NCBI GenBank assembly: GCA_029564595.1
Contig: JAKQPS010000044.1
Location: 62,001-126,000, forward strand
Source: a bacterium
GTDB taxonomy: Bacteria > UBP15 > UBA6099
Direction of reading: 5' to 3'
Length of the DNA: 64,000 nt
The position numbers and the translations under genes are program-made. The notes beneath the pieces are model-generated. The model worked only from the letters and a program-made list of their open reading frames with translations, was not told the DNA's origin and did not search any database. Shown one piece after another: positions 45,806 through 54,401 of the stretch (positions within the stretch are counted from its first letter, which is position 1; each line of letters opens with the position of its first letter).

Positions 45806-46978
45806 ATGCAGGACGACCCGATAAGACCAAAAGAGAAGTTCCTGATGTTCGGAGCTCCCGCGATAGAGGACGACGAGATCGAGGAAGTTGTGGCCAGCAT
45901 GAAAAGCGGCTGGCTCGGCACAGGCCCCAAGACCGCCCGCTTCGAGGATGACTTCAAGAGCTACAAGGGCGCGCGGCACGCCGTCGCCGTCAACTCATGC
46001 ACAGCCGCTCTTCACCTGAGCATGCTCGCTTCCGGGCTTCAGCCCGGAGACGAGGTAATCACCACCGCAATGACGTTCTGCGCCACCGTCAACGCCATTA
46101 TCCACTCGAAGGCCGTTCCGGTCATTGCGGATATCGACCCGGCGACGATGAATATCGACTGCGCCCATGTCGAGAAACTGATAACAAAAAAAACCAGAGC
46201 CATCCTTCCCGTGCATTTCGCCGGAAGGCCATGCGATATGGACGCGCTGTCGGCTATGTGCGAAAAACACCGGTTGAAACTCATCGAGGACTGCGCGCAC
46301 GCCATCGAGACCAGATACAAAGGGCGGGAGGCCGGAACGTTCGGCGATTTCGGTTGCTTCAGTTTTTACGTGACCAAGAACATCGTCACGGGGGAAGGCG
46401 GCATGATTCTCGCAAGCCGCGAGGAAGACGCCGCGTGCCTCAAGACTCTCGCCCTTCACGGCATGTCCAAGGACGCATGGAAACGCTTCGGCGACGAAGG
46501 ATTCAAACACTATCAGGTCGTGGAAGCCGGCTTCAAATACAACATGATGGACATTCAGGCGGCTATCGGCATCCATCAGTTGAAACGCATCGGGAAATAC
46601 TGGGAACGCAGGCGCGAAATATGGAACCGTTACAACGACGCTTTCAGTTCGCTGCCAGTGGAGATTCCTGCGGATCCTGAACCTGACACCAGACACGCTT
46701 ATCATCTCTATACAATTCTTATTAATGAAAACGCGTCGGGCGTGAGCCGAGACTCCTTCCTCAACGCGATGACCGCCGAGAACATCGGCGTCGGCGTGCA
46801 TTACATGAGCATTCCGGAGCATCCGTTCTATCAGAAAACATACGGATGGAAACCGGAGGACTACCCTGCGGCCATGAGCGCCGGAAGAAGAACGGTCAGT
46901 CTGCCTCTCTCGGCAAAGCTCACGGACTCCGATGTCGAGGACGTTATCGCCGCAGTGAGAAAAAGCCTGAAAATGTGA
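45806..46978 (+). CDS. DegT/DnrJ/EryC1/StrS-family aminotransferase
   Basis: A 390-residue PLP enzyme that aminates keto sugars on nucleotide carriers. It shows SGWLGTGPKTARFEDDFKSY, NSCTAALHLSMLASGLQPGD, EDCAHAIE (cofactor-binding aspartate at 162) and the Schiff-base lysine K191 in FGCFSFYVTKNIVTGEGGM. Later features are YNMMDIQAAIGIHQLKRIGK and VGVHYMSIPEHPFYQK. All catalytic residues are present. It likely supplies an amino sugar for surface glycans and heads a run with methyltransferases. A TATAAT-like box lies shortly upstream. Confidence 0.92.
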   Translation: MQDDPIRPKEKFLMFGAPAIEDDEIEEVVASMKSGWLGTGPKTARFEDDFKSYKGARHAVAVNSCTAALHLSMLASGLQPGDEVITTAMTFCATVNAIIHSKAVPVIADIDPATMNIDCAHVEKLITKKTRAILPVHFAGRPCDMDALSAMCEKHRLKLIEDCAHAIETRYKGREAGTFGDFGCFSFYVTKNIVTGEGGMILASREEDAACLKTLALHGMSKDAWKRFGDEGFKHYQVVEAGFKYNMMDIQAAIGIHQLKRIGKYWERRREIWNRYNDAFSSLPVEIPADPEPDTRHAYHLYTILINENASGVSRDSFLNAMTAENIGVGVHYMSIPEHPFYQKTYGWKPEDYPAAMSAGRRTVSLPLSAKLTDSDVEDVIAAVRKSLKM

Positions 46979-47006
46979 CGCCGCGCAGGCGGACGGAGAA
47001 TAAAGG

Positions 47007-47546
47007 ATGTCTGCTGCTGAACATGAGATAAAAACGCTTGACGTCGGTTGCGGGACAAGCAAGGAGCCCGGTTCCGTCGGGATGGACCGCGTGGCGTCGG
47101 TGCGCCCGGACGTGCTGCACGATATAGACAGTTTTCCGTGGCCTTTCGAGGACTGCTCTTTCGACAGAGTCCTGCTCAAGCACGTCATCGAGCATGTCTC
47201 GGATGTGGTCAAAACCATGGAAGAGATACACCGTGTCGGAAAAAACGGGGCGAAGGTTCTAATCATCACTCCTCACTACTCGTCGAGCAATTCATGGACC
47301 GACCCGACACACAAGCAGCATCTTGGGTTCTACACTTTTGAATTTTTCTGCGGCGGCGAAGGACGAATCGGCTTCTACACGGACGCCCGGTTCGAGATAG
47401 TTTCAAAGAAGCTCGATTTCTTCGGAAGATACCGGAGGCTGGGAATCGAATGGCTGGCGAACAAGATGCCGCGCTCATGGGAGAAATACCTCTGCCACAT
47501 CTTCCCGGCGAGGAACATGACAATTCAAATGCGGGTAATCAAATGA
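47007..47546 (+). CDS. SAM-dependent methyltransferase (class I, Methyltransf_11-like)
   Basis: A 179-residue class I methyltransferase. Motif I is IKTLDVGCGTSKEPGSVGMD (about 8-27). The post-I segment is DSFPWPFEDCSFDRVLLKHVIEH-like (the D-x-V-x3-H-V-x-E-H pattern of family 11). YSSSNSWTDPTHKQHLGFYT follows. The substrate is unknown. It starts 28 nt after the DegT-type gene, and its stop overlaps the next ATG (ATGA). Confidence 0.85.
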   Translation: MSAAEHEIKTLDVGCGTSKEPGSVGMDRVASVRPDVLHDIDSFPWPFEDCSFDRVLLKHVIEHVSDVVKTMEEIHRVGKNGAKVLIITPHYSSSNSWTDPTHKQHLGFYTFEFFCGGEGRIGFYTDARFEIVSKKLDFFGRYRRLGIEWLANKMPRSWEKYLCHIFPARNMTIQMRVIK

Positions 47547-48733
47547 AAGACTCAAAGAAAATAAAGCTCGATTGTTGCGTGGACATGCCGGACAAAGCGA
47601 AGAACGTAAAAGCGTTCCTCGTGATGGAGATAATGGAGAAAGCGCAGGAGATGGAGCGGGCGGGCGCGGATGTCATCCATCTGGAGGTGGGCGAGCCGGA
47701 TTTCGACACGCCTGCGGCGGTGGTCGAGGCGGCGAAAAACGCCCTCGGCGGCGGAAAAACCCACTACACCCACAGCATGGGATTAATGGAACTGCGCGAA
47801 GCCATCGCCGCGCACTACGACAAAAACTACGGCGTCGATATCAACCCGGACTGTATAATCGTCACTTCCGGGACATCCGCTGCGATGAGCTTGGTCTTCT
47901 CGGTTTTAATCAAGCCCGGTTCTGAAGTTATGATAACCGACCCGCATTACGCTTGCTATCCGAACTTCATAAGGTTCGCCGACGGAGTCCCCGCGATGGT
48001 TCCCGCCGACGAGCGGGACGGTTTCCAGTTCAGGACGGAAGCGCTGAAAGAGCGGATAAACAGCAAAACATGCGGAGTATTAATCAACTCGCCGTCGAAC
48101 CCGGCGGGAACAATCATCAACGAGCGCGGGCTTAAAGACATAGCGGAACTCGGCATACCGGCGATATCCGACGAAATCTATCACGGGCTTGAGTACGGGG
48201 GCGATAAAGCGCGCTCGATTCTGGAATATACGGACAACGCGTTTGTGATAAACGGGTTTTCAAAGCTGTACGCGATGACGGGCTGGCGGGTCGGATACGT
48301 AATCGGGCCGAAGGAATGCGTGCGCGTGATGCAGAAACTTCAGCAGAACTTTTTCATATCTGCTAACTCGTTCGTTCAGTGGGGCGCGATAGCCGCGCTC
48401 GAACAGACTGCCGAAGACGTCAGGCTCATGGTCGAAACTTACGACAAGCGCCGCAGGTTCATGCTCTCGGAACTGAAGGACATGGGATTCGATATCCCGG
48501 TGGACCCGACAGGCGCTTTTTATATTATGGTCAACATGAAACATATCGATCCTGATTCTTATAAGCTAGCGTTCGAGATTCTGGAGAAAGCGCGCGTGGC
48601 GGTCACCCCGGGGATTGATTTCGGCTACGGCGGCGAAGGCTTCATAAGGTTCTGCTACGCCAACTCGATAGAAAACATCGCCGAGGGGATGAGGCGGCTG
48701 CGAGGGTTCCTCGGTGAAAAGGCCGGCTCCTGA
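47543..48733 (+). CDS. class I/II PLP-dependent aminotransferase
   Basis: Start ATG 47543 overlaps the previous stop by 4 nt; longer starts would run through the upstream gene. The 396-residue fold type I aminotransferase has VIHLEVGEPDFDTPAAVVEA, the asparagine in INSPSNPAGT, the aspartate in ISDEIYHGLEY and the Schiff-base lysine K241 in FSKLYAMTGWRVGY. An arginine near the C-terminus (EGFIRFCYANS) should bind the substrate carboxylate. It resembles aspartate/aromatic aminotransferases; the exact substrate is not determinable. Confidence 0.92.
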   Translation: MKDSKKIKLDCCVDMPDKAKNVKAFLVMEIMEKAQEMERAGADVIHLEVGEPDFDTPAAVVEAAKNALGGGKTHYTHSMGLMELREAIAAHYDKNYGVDINPDCIIVTSGTSAAMSLVFSVLIKPGSEVMITDPHYACYPNFIRFADGVPAMVPADERDGFQFRTEALKERINSKTCGVLINSPSNPAGTIINERGLKDIAELGIPAISDEIYHGLEYGGDKARSILEYTDNAFVINGFSKLYAMTGWRVGYVIGPKECVRVMQKLQQNFFISANSFVQWGAIAALEQTAEDVRLMVETYDKRRRFMLSELKDMGFDIPVDPTGAFYIMVNMKHIDPDSYKLAFEILEKARVAVTPGIDFGYGGEGFIRFCYANSIENIAEGMRRLRGFLGEKAGS

Positions 48734-49557
48734 TGCCAATAGGTTTCGACCCCGGCGAGATTTCCCCCGAATTCCTGAAAAAGTATTACGCTGACTCGAA
48801 GGGGATGCCGTGGCAGGCCCCTAAAGAAGAGTTCCTCCGGGACCCCGCCAACAGACTTAGAGTTGAAATACTAGTCGAGGAAATCTGCGCGACGGCTCCC
48901 TCGACGGCGCTCGACGCAGGATGCGGAGCGGGCGTCATCGCGTCCTTAATCGCGGAAAAACTGCCTAGCTGTTCGGTTTCCGGCATAGACGTCGCGCCTC
49001 TTGCGCGCCCGGTTCCCGGTGTGGATTTCAAGACGGCGGACATTGCCGCCCTGCCCTTCGGCGACAATTCTTTCGACGCGGTGGTATGCTCGGAAGTCCT
49101 TGAGCATCTTTTCGACCCGGCGGAGGCGGCCAGAGAAATCGCAAGAGTCCTCGCGCCCGGCGGGTCGGCCTTCATAACTGTCCCCAATCTTTTTTCGCTC
49201 GACTCAATAGATGGAGCGACGGGGGCGGTATCCGCGTTGTACCGAGCGGCATCGCGGGCGCGAGGCGGAGATAACGTTTCCACGCACACCACGCACATAA
49301 CGCGTATGTCTCCTCGGCGATGGAAAAGATTGTTGGAAGTGAACGGGCTGTCCGTAGCAAGCGACGCCCCGGTGTATCTTTTTCCATACATCCCCTATTT
49401 CCTCAAGGTCGCAAAACGAGCGGAGTTTTCGCTTTTCGCTGCGGATTCTGTTGTGACGGCGTGGAGAGAGTTTGAAAAACGCGCGGGCAAGCTTCCTCTG
49501 CTCAAAATCGCAGGGCAATTTCATTTCTTCCGATGCGTAAAAAAAGAATTGAACTGA
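48733..49557 (+). CDS. SAM-dependent methyltransferase (class I)
   Basis: A 274-residue methyltransferase with motif I LDAGCGAGVIASLIAEKL (about 56-73), the acidic SAM contact in VSGIDVAPLARPVP, and DNSFDAVVCSEVLEHLFDPA. TTHITRMSPRRWKRLLEVNG is typical of ubiE/coq3-like family 11 proteins acting on lipids or sugars. It overlaps the aminotransferase stop by 1 nt, so the four genes from 45806 to 49557 form one unit. Confidence 0.85.
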   Translation: MPIGFDPGEISPEFLKKYYADSKGMPWQAPKEEFLRDPANRLRVEILVEEICATAPSTALDAGCGAGVIASLIAEKLPSCSVSGIDVAPLARPVPGVDFKTADIAALPFGDNSFDAVVCSEVLEHLFDPAEAAREIARVLAPGGSAFITVPNLFSLDSIDGATGAVSALYRAASRARGGDNVSTHTTHITRMSPRRWKRLLEVNGLSVASDAPVYLFPYIPYFLKVAKRAEFSLFAADSVVTAWREFEKRAGKLPLLKIAGQFHFFRCVKKELN

Positions 49558-49573
49558 CCGCCGAAGCGTGGAA

Positions 49574-50278
49574 TCAGGAGAAATCGTTCGTCGGTCTAGC
49601 GACGAATCTGATTCTGAATTTGGGCGGGCGGGCAATCACGCACGTGACCGAGCAGTTCGGCATGAACCCGATATGCGGAGCGGCGATGAGATAGTTGAGC
49701 GGGTTGCGCTCGACAAGCTCCAAGAGAAGAGCGGCAAGAAAAAAGTTGTGCGCCACAGCCACGACGCGCTTGCAGGGCAGAGCGCCGAGAGTGTCCAGAC
49801 AGTATCCGGCGCGCCCCATCAAATCCGCCCGCGACTCGAAGCCCGGCAGTCCGAACTTCGACCAGATATTGAACGCCACGCCCACCCCGACTTCCATCAT
49901 CCTGTCGCGAATCGCCTTGCCGCCGGGGATGTTGTACATGGTCTGCGACATCTTATTTTCGGTTTTTAGGCCGCCGAGAGTGCCTTTCTCAATGTGAACT
50001 TCGCGAAGTTCTGGCATGAACTGAATCGGCATATTATGCATTTCCGCCAGCGGCTGGGCGGTGAGAGTGGAGCGGGTAAGTCCGCTCGAATAGAGCATAT
50101 CCGGCTTGATGCGCCTAGCTTCAAACCATTCGGCGGCGGCGCGCGCCTGCATCTCGCCCAGTTCCGAGAGCGGGTTGTCAAGGAAACCCTCGTCGTTGAC
50201 GCTCATCTCGTCGAAAGAGACGCCCGCCACGTTGTCGAGCGATTCTCCGTGCCTCACAAAGTACAGTTCCGTCGCCAT
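49574..50278 (-). CDS. histidine phosphatase family (phosphoglycerate mutase-like) protein
   Basis: A 234-residue histidine phosphatase. The catalytic motif is LYFVRHGESLDN (RHG, nucleophile His 10). NPLSELGEMQARAAAEWF and the second arginine in YSSGLTRSTLTAQPLAE follow, then a glutamate acid/base region (ELREVHIEKG), and the closing histidine in VVAVAHNFFLAALLLELV. A small-molecule or protein phosphatase is likely. It lies last in a minus-strand run with the STAS and HTH genes. Confidence 0.85.
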   Translation of the reverse strand: MATELYFVRHGESLDNVAGVSFDEMSVNDEGFLDNPLSELGEMQARAAAEWFEARRIKPDMLYSSGLTRSTLTAQPLAEMHNMPIQFMPELREVHIEKGTLGGLKTENKMSQTMYNIPGGKAIRDRMMEVGVGVAFNIWSKFGLPGFESRADLMGRAGYCLDTLGALPCKRVVAVAHNFFLAALLLELVERNPLNYLIAAPHIGFMPNCSVTCVIARPPKFRIRFVARPTNDFS

Positions 50279-50342
50279 TGTCGAACCTCGCAGGATGTAA
50301 GGCGGAAAAAGCGGAACGGTTGCTCCGCAGGCCGCCGAAAAT

Positions 50343-50726
50343 TCAAAGCTCGTAGTTGATGTTTATGATTTCAAGCCGCAAGAGCCGTCCGAAGTTCTCC
50401 AGCGCGCCGCCCAAATCGTCGAATATCCTGAACCTGTTGTCTATCCCAAGCATGGAGAAAACGCTTCGGACGTTTTTCTGAGGATTGCACAATAGAAGAG
50501 AGCCGCCCCTTTTTTCTATCATGGAGGCGAGTTTGATAACAAGCCCGATCCCGGCGCTGTCGAGAAATTTCACCCTGTTGAAATCGAATATGAAATTTAG
50601 GCACATCTTGTCGAGAATCTCTTGGATGATTATCTCGAAGCTTGGGTCTTCGTGTCTGGCGAGATTGCCGCCGAACCTGACAAGAATGACCGGCGGCTCG
50701 TCGACTCGTGGAAGATTTCTATCCAT
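50343..50726 (-). CDS. STAS-domain protein (anti-sigma factor antagonist type)
   Basis: A 127-residue STAS domain. The phosphorylatable serine region is NRVKFLDSAGIGLVIKLASM (D-S-A-G, as in SpoIIAA-like antagonists), and GGSLLLCNPQKNVRSVFSML is the following strand-helix unit. An N-terminal stretch of about 25 residues precedes the domain. Such proteins release sigma factors or activate partners by serine phosphorylation switching. No matching kinase is seen nearby, so the partner is unknown. Confidence 0.82.
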   Translation of the reverse strand: MDRNLPRVDEPPVILVRFGGNLARHEDPSFEIIIQEILDKMCLNFIFDFNRVKFLDSAGIGLVIKLASMIEKRGGSLLLCNPQKNVRSVFSMLGIDNRFRIFDDLGGALENFGRLLRLEIININYEL

Positions 50727-50750
50727 GCTTTGGGCTGCCGCTCCGCGCGT

Positions 50751-50972
50751 TTATTTTATTTCGTATTTCTGGGGCGGCTTGTTTTTGTCGCGCACCCATT
50801 TTGCGATGTCCGACAATTTAAAGCGCACTAACTTCTCGTCCACCCTGACATGAGGTATGCGGCGGTACTGCACCCATTCGACAAGAGTGCGTTCGTCAAC
50901 CTGTATCATCTTGCTCATCTCGGGAATGGAGTAGAGCCGCTCTTTGGGCGGTTCGTTCTTTTTGCGGGCCAT
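50751..50972 (-). CDS. small excisionase/MerR-type helix-turn-helix protein
   Basis: A 73-residue protein consisting essentially of one HTH (LYSIPEMSKMIQVDERTLVE, then WVQYRRIPHVRVDEKLVRFK). It matches the excisionase/MerR-like DNA-binding fold used in regulators and recombination directionality factors. No integrase or attachment site is present, so a regulator is more likely than a phage excisionase. It precedes the STAS gene by 24 nt. Confidence 0.78.
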   Translation of the reverse strand: MARKKNEPPKERLYSIPEMSKMIQVDERTLVEWVQYRRIPHVRVDEKLVRFKLSDIAKWVRDKNKPPQKYEIK

Positions 50973-51042
50973 CCCTTGTTCACCTCGCCGCGAGTGTTTT
51001 GGCTATTCTATCACCTAACGCGCCTCAGTTCAATGTCAAACG

Positions 51043-52593
51043 CTACGGATTCGTTTTTTCGCCCGGCGCGCGACGGTCTTTTCTAGCGCAAATCAGAATT
51101 CCATCATGAGCGGTGATCAGGTCGTAGTCATCCCTGACAAGTTTCTGTATGAAAGCGAAGAGTGGTTTCTGCGCGGCGGCGACCTCGTATTGCGGTTTGC
51201 CTTTTAACGCCGCCTCCATCCCTTCGGATAGAAGCGGGGCTTCGACGACAATCAGCTTGGGAGGATTTTCGGCTACTTCGTAAATGAATTCTCTTATTCG
51301 TTCGTCCGCGTATCCTTTAATGAAGAGCGGCTTGATGGTGGCGTGTCTGGTGGGAGCGGCGCGGCCCGAAAGCGCGTACACAAGCGCCGAATCGCTCCAG
51401 ACCAGAACCCGCTCGTCCGGGGCCGCATTCCGCGCAACGAGTTCCGCGACGAATTTCTTGTGGAACCATTCCATCGGGTCGCCGCCCGGACGCGTCCAGC
51501 CTGAATTGCCGTGAGAATGGGCCGGGGCAACGGCATGGAACGCGACCGCCGAGAGACTTATCAGAAAAAAAAGGAGAGACGCGCGGCGGCGAATCGGGGG
51601 CGAGGACATCCGGCTCTCATCGAAAAGGCTCCCCGCTCCCAGCATGACTGTCGCCGGAAGCAGAAGAGATATGAACGACGACGGGGTTAAAAAGCCGGAC
51701 ACCGGGATTGCGGCTATCTCAAAAAACAACCATGCCGCGATGGCCTGTCTGAGATGAGCCGAACCGGGTTCATCCGCCACGCGCTTTGCGCCGGAAAAAA
51801 ACAACAGAATAAGAGGCGAAACCAGCGCCGCGATTTTTACCGCGCACGAAAAGCAGAAATCGAGTCGCGGCAGCGCCCCGGCGGCGGCAATTACATGCAG
51901 GTTCGAGCCTAGCGCCTGCGCGAACGGAGCGGCTACCCCGGACGCGAACAACGCGATGGCGAGCGCCGCAGGCGGAACGATAAAACCGGCGATAGAAGCG
52001 CCCGCCCTGCCTCGAACGGCGATAAGCCCCACAACGACCAGAGCGGCTTCGCGCCCGACGAAACAGGCAGCCGCCCCCGCCGCTAGGCCCGAAGCGAACG
52101 CGGCTCTGAAACCGTCTTTTTTCGTCCTTTTCACGAGCGACAGAAAAAACAGAGCCGAGAACAAAGCCGCCCATGAGTGCGGCGAGTTAGGAGCGCCGAA
52201 GCTTGTCAGCGCCGCCGACGCCATAAAGAACCACAAAGCCGCCGTCCCTGCTCCTAAGGACGCCGCCCCTATGCTTTTCAATATAAAGAACACTGCCGCG
52301 CCCGCTCCCGCCAACCACAACAACTCCATCACTGTGGAAGTTATGAATGTCGGCCCGACAAGTTGAGCGAGGGCGTTTACGATAATCGTGCCCGGAAGGC
52401 GGTCGTACCACACATCCGCGTATGGAAGCCCCCCTTGCAGAAGACGTCCGGCGGCGTACAGGCTCAAGGATGATTCCGCATGCGCTATGTCTCCGGGGGA
52501 CTCAAGTCGGAGTCCGGCTGCCACAAGCGCGCCGCAAAGGACGACTATCAGCGTCCTAGCGCCCGCGCTTAATGTCGATTTCATTCCATCCAT
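51043..52593 (-). CDS. GT39-like polytopic membrane protein
   Basis: A membrane protein of about 516 residues with about ten hydrophobic helices and a C-terminal soluble part of about 130 residues (LLSEGMEAALKGKPQYEVAA). The start is uncertain: 52593 (MDGMKSTL) is chosen because a TATAAT box at 52618-52623 makes the earlier ATG at 52629 unlikely; 52584 is also possible. The first loop has GDIAHAESSLSLYAAGRLLQ and ADVWYDRLPGTIIVNALAQL, resembling the GT39 pattern but less clearly than the gene at 43147. Sugar and acceptor are unknown. Confidence 0.7.
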   Translation of the reverse strand: MDGMKSTLSAGARTLIVVLCGALVAAGLRLESPGDIAHAESSLSLYAAGRLLQGGLPYADVWYDRLPGTIIVNALAQLVGPTFITSTVMELLWLAGAGAAVFFILKSIGAASLGAGTAALWFFMASAALTSFGAPNSPHSWAALFSALFFLSLVKRTKKDGFRAAFASGLAAGAAACFVGREAALVVVGLIAVRGRAGASIAGFIVPPAALAIALFASGVAAPFAQALGSNLHVIAAAGALPRLDFCFSCAVKIAALVSPLILLFFSGAKRVADEPGSAHLRQAIAAWLFFEIAAIPVSGFLTPSSFISLLLPATVMLGAGSLFDESRMSSPPIRRRASLLFFLISLSAVAFHAVAPAHSHGNSGWTRPGGDPMEWFHKKFVAELVARNAAPDERVLVWSDSALVYALSGRAAPTRHATIKPLFIKGYADERIREFIYEVAENPPKLIVVEAPLLSEGMEAALKGKPQYEVAAAQKPLFAFIQKLVRDDYDLITAHDGILICARKDRRAPGEKTNP

Positions 52594-52649
52594 TTCCGGC
52601 ACCCGCTTATATCTGACATTATATAACATTAAGTAAAACCCGAATATTG

Positions 52650-52678
52650 TTGCCCTGCCGATTGGGTTTTGATATATT
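52650..52678 (+). promoter_or_regulatory. sigma-70-type promoter of the oligopeptide transporter operon
   Basis: TTGCCC (52650-52655) and TATATT (52673-52678) with a 17-nt spacer. Transcription would start near 52685, giving a leader of about 40 nt before ATG 52725. It rules out an earlier in-frame start at 52647. Confidence 0.6.
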
Positions 52679-52724
52679 AAGTTTCAATGCAGTCTCATTA
52701 AAAAGATATCGGGAGCGTGAATAT

Positions 52725-54380
52725 ATGGTGAAGAGGAATCGCAAGGCGAACGGAATAAGAAGCGCTTCGGCGAAACTTGTGGTCGCGGCGCTAGCGATCG
52801 CGATGCTCGCCGGGTGTTCGGGCAAGCCCAAGAGCGACGACTCATCAGGCAAGCCTTTCCCAAAGCTTCAGCTTCTCTACAACATCTCGGAAAGCCACAA
52901 GCTAATTGCCGAAACCCTTCAACAGATGTGGAAAAAAGAGTTGGGCATACAGGTCGACCTAGCCAACGTCGAATGGAAAACATATCTTAAGTCTCTCCAA
53001 TCTTTAGATTATCAGATAGCCCGCGCTGGCTGGATAGGCGACTACCCCGATCCGAACACGTTCCTCGACATGTTCGTCACCGACGGAGGAAACAACCAGA
53101 CGGGATGGAGCAACGCTGAATACGACAGGCTGATAAAAGAGGCGTCGATGGAGGGAGACGCCGACGAACGCATGAAGATGTTCCACGACGCCGAAGAAAT
53201 TCTGATGAAAGAAATGCCGATAATGCCGATTTATTTCTATGTGAATAAAAACCTCGTGAAGGACTTCGTCAAGGGAATGCATTTCAATATGCGCGACCTT
53301 CACATTCTCAAATATGTCTATCTTGAGAAAAATGGAAAAGTTCTGCCGCCACAGGAGCAGGTGTTCCACTTCAACCTTTCAGCCGAGCCGGAGACGCTCG
53401 ACCCCGGACTGATGACTGGAAGCGTGGAGTTTACAATCTCGACGCAGATATTCGAGGGACTCGTGCAGTACGACCCGGACACTCTTGAACCCATTCCGGG
53501 AATGGCGGAAAGCTGGGAGGTCAACGACGAGCACACCGAATTCGTTTTCCATCTGCGCCGCGACGCCAAATGGACGAACGGCGACCCGGTTACGGCGGGC
53601 GACTTCGTTTATTCATGGAAAAGAGTTCTCGAACCGGAAACGACCGCCGAATACGCGTATCAACTCTTTTACATCAAAAACGCGAAAAAATACTATGACA
53701 AGGAAATTTCCGATTTCTCGCAGGTGGGATTGAAGGCGGTGGATGATTTCACGCTGAAGGTGACGCTTGATTCCCCGACACACTTCTGGCTCGACCTGCT
53801 CGCTTTCCACACCCTGATGCCGGTCAACAAAAACTGCGTCGAGAAATACAATGACAAATGGACGAGGCCGGAGAACATCGTGACCAACGGGCCGTTCAAG
53901 CTGACTGAATGGAAACCCAAAAGCAAACTCGTCATGGTGAAAAACCCCGGCTATTACGACGCCGCAAAAGTCCGCCTATCGAAACTGGTCGCGTACTCCG
54001 TCGAGGACAACATCACGGCGGTGAGCATGTTCGAGGCCGGACAGTCCTACTGGGTGAACACGATTCCGTTGCCGTACTCGGAGAAATATTCAAACGACCC
54101 GCAGGCGAAGAAGACGGATTTTCTTGCGGTCTATTATTACAGGTTCAACACGACGAAAGAGCCGCTGAACGATCCCCGCGTGCGCCGCGCGCTCAACCTT
54201 GCGATTAACAAAGATGAGTTGGTGAAGTTCGTGACGAAGTCTGGAGAGAAAACGGCGACGACGTTTGTGCCTCACATGCACATGAAGGACTACGAGCCGC
54301 CTCAAGGCGAGGACTATAATCCCGAAGAGGCGCGCCGACTCCTGCGGGAAGCGGGCTACGCTGTGAAGACCGGAAAATAA
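52725..54380 (+). CDS. oligopeptide-binding lipoprotein with circularly permuted domain order
   Basis: A 551-residue SBP family 5 lipoprotein. Signal peptide and lipobox end at LAGC (C31). In OppA/DppA proteins the mature chain runs from FNLSAEPETLDP through IFEGLVQYD and RRALNLAINKDELV to EEARRLLREAGY, then PKLQLLYNISESHK, IARAGWIGDYPDPNTFLDMF and MPIYFYVNKNLV to the end. Here residues 45-202 are the usual C-terminal part and residues 212-551 the usual N-terminal part. The gene stops at REAGYAVKTGK, exactly where the segment now at residue 45 would normally follow. The normal ends are joined by EKNGKVLPPQEQV. No part is missing. Start ATG 52725 follows GGGAG and the promoter at 52650. It lies 21 nt before oppB. 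Confidence 0.9.
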   Translation: MVKRNRKANGIRSASAKLVVAALAIAMLAGCSGKPKSDDSSGKPFPKLQLLYNISESHKLIAETLQQMWKKELGIQVDLANVEWKTYLKSLQSLDYQIARAGWIGDYPDPNTFLDMFVTDGGNNQTGWSNAEYDRLIKEASMEGDADERMKMFHDAEEILMKEMPIMPIYFYVNKNLVKDFVKGMHFNMRDLHILKYVYLEKNGKVLPPQEQVFHFNLSAEPETLDPGLMTGSVEFTISTQIFEGLVQYDPDTLEPIPGMAESWEVNDEHTEFVFHLRRDAKWTNGDPVTAGDFVYSWKRVLEPETTAEYAYQLFYIKNAKKYYDKEISDFSQVGLKAVDDFTLKVTLDSPTHFWLDLLAFHTLMPVNKNCVEKYNDKWTRPENIVTNGPFKLTEWKPKSKLVMVKNPGYYDAAKVRLSKLVAYSVEDNITAVSMFEAGQSYWVNTIPLPYSEKYSNDPQAKKTDFLAVYYYRFNTTKEPLNDPRVRRALNLAINKDELVKFVTKSGEKTATTFVPHMHMKDYEPPQGEDYNPEEARRLLREAGYAVKTGK

Positions 54381-54401
54381 AGGAACGGATTCCGAGGACG
54401 A

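Noticed and set aside
49585-49611. Partial match to the closing inverted repeat of the 218-bp element (GTTCGTCG...CGACGAATC)
   Set aside because: It is only about 25 bp, lies inside the 3' coding end of the histidine phosphatase gene, and lacks the rest of the element.
50751-50972. Excisionase-like HTH as a sign of a prophage or integrative element
   Set aside because: No integrase, structural phage gene, direct-repeat attachment site or tRNA junction is visible, so it is better read as a small regulator.
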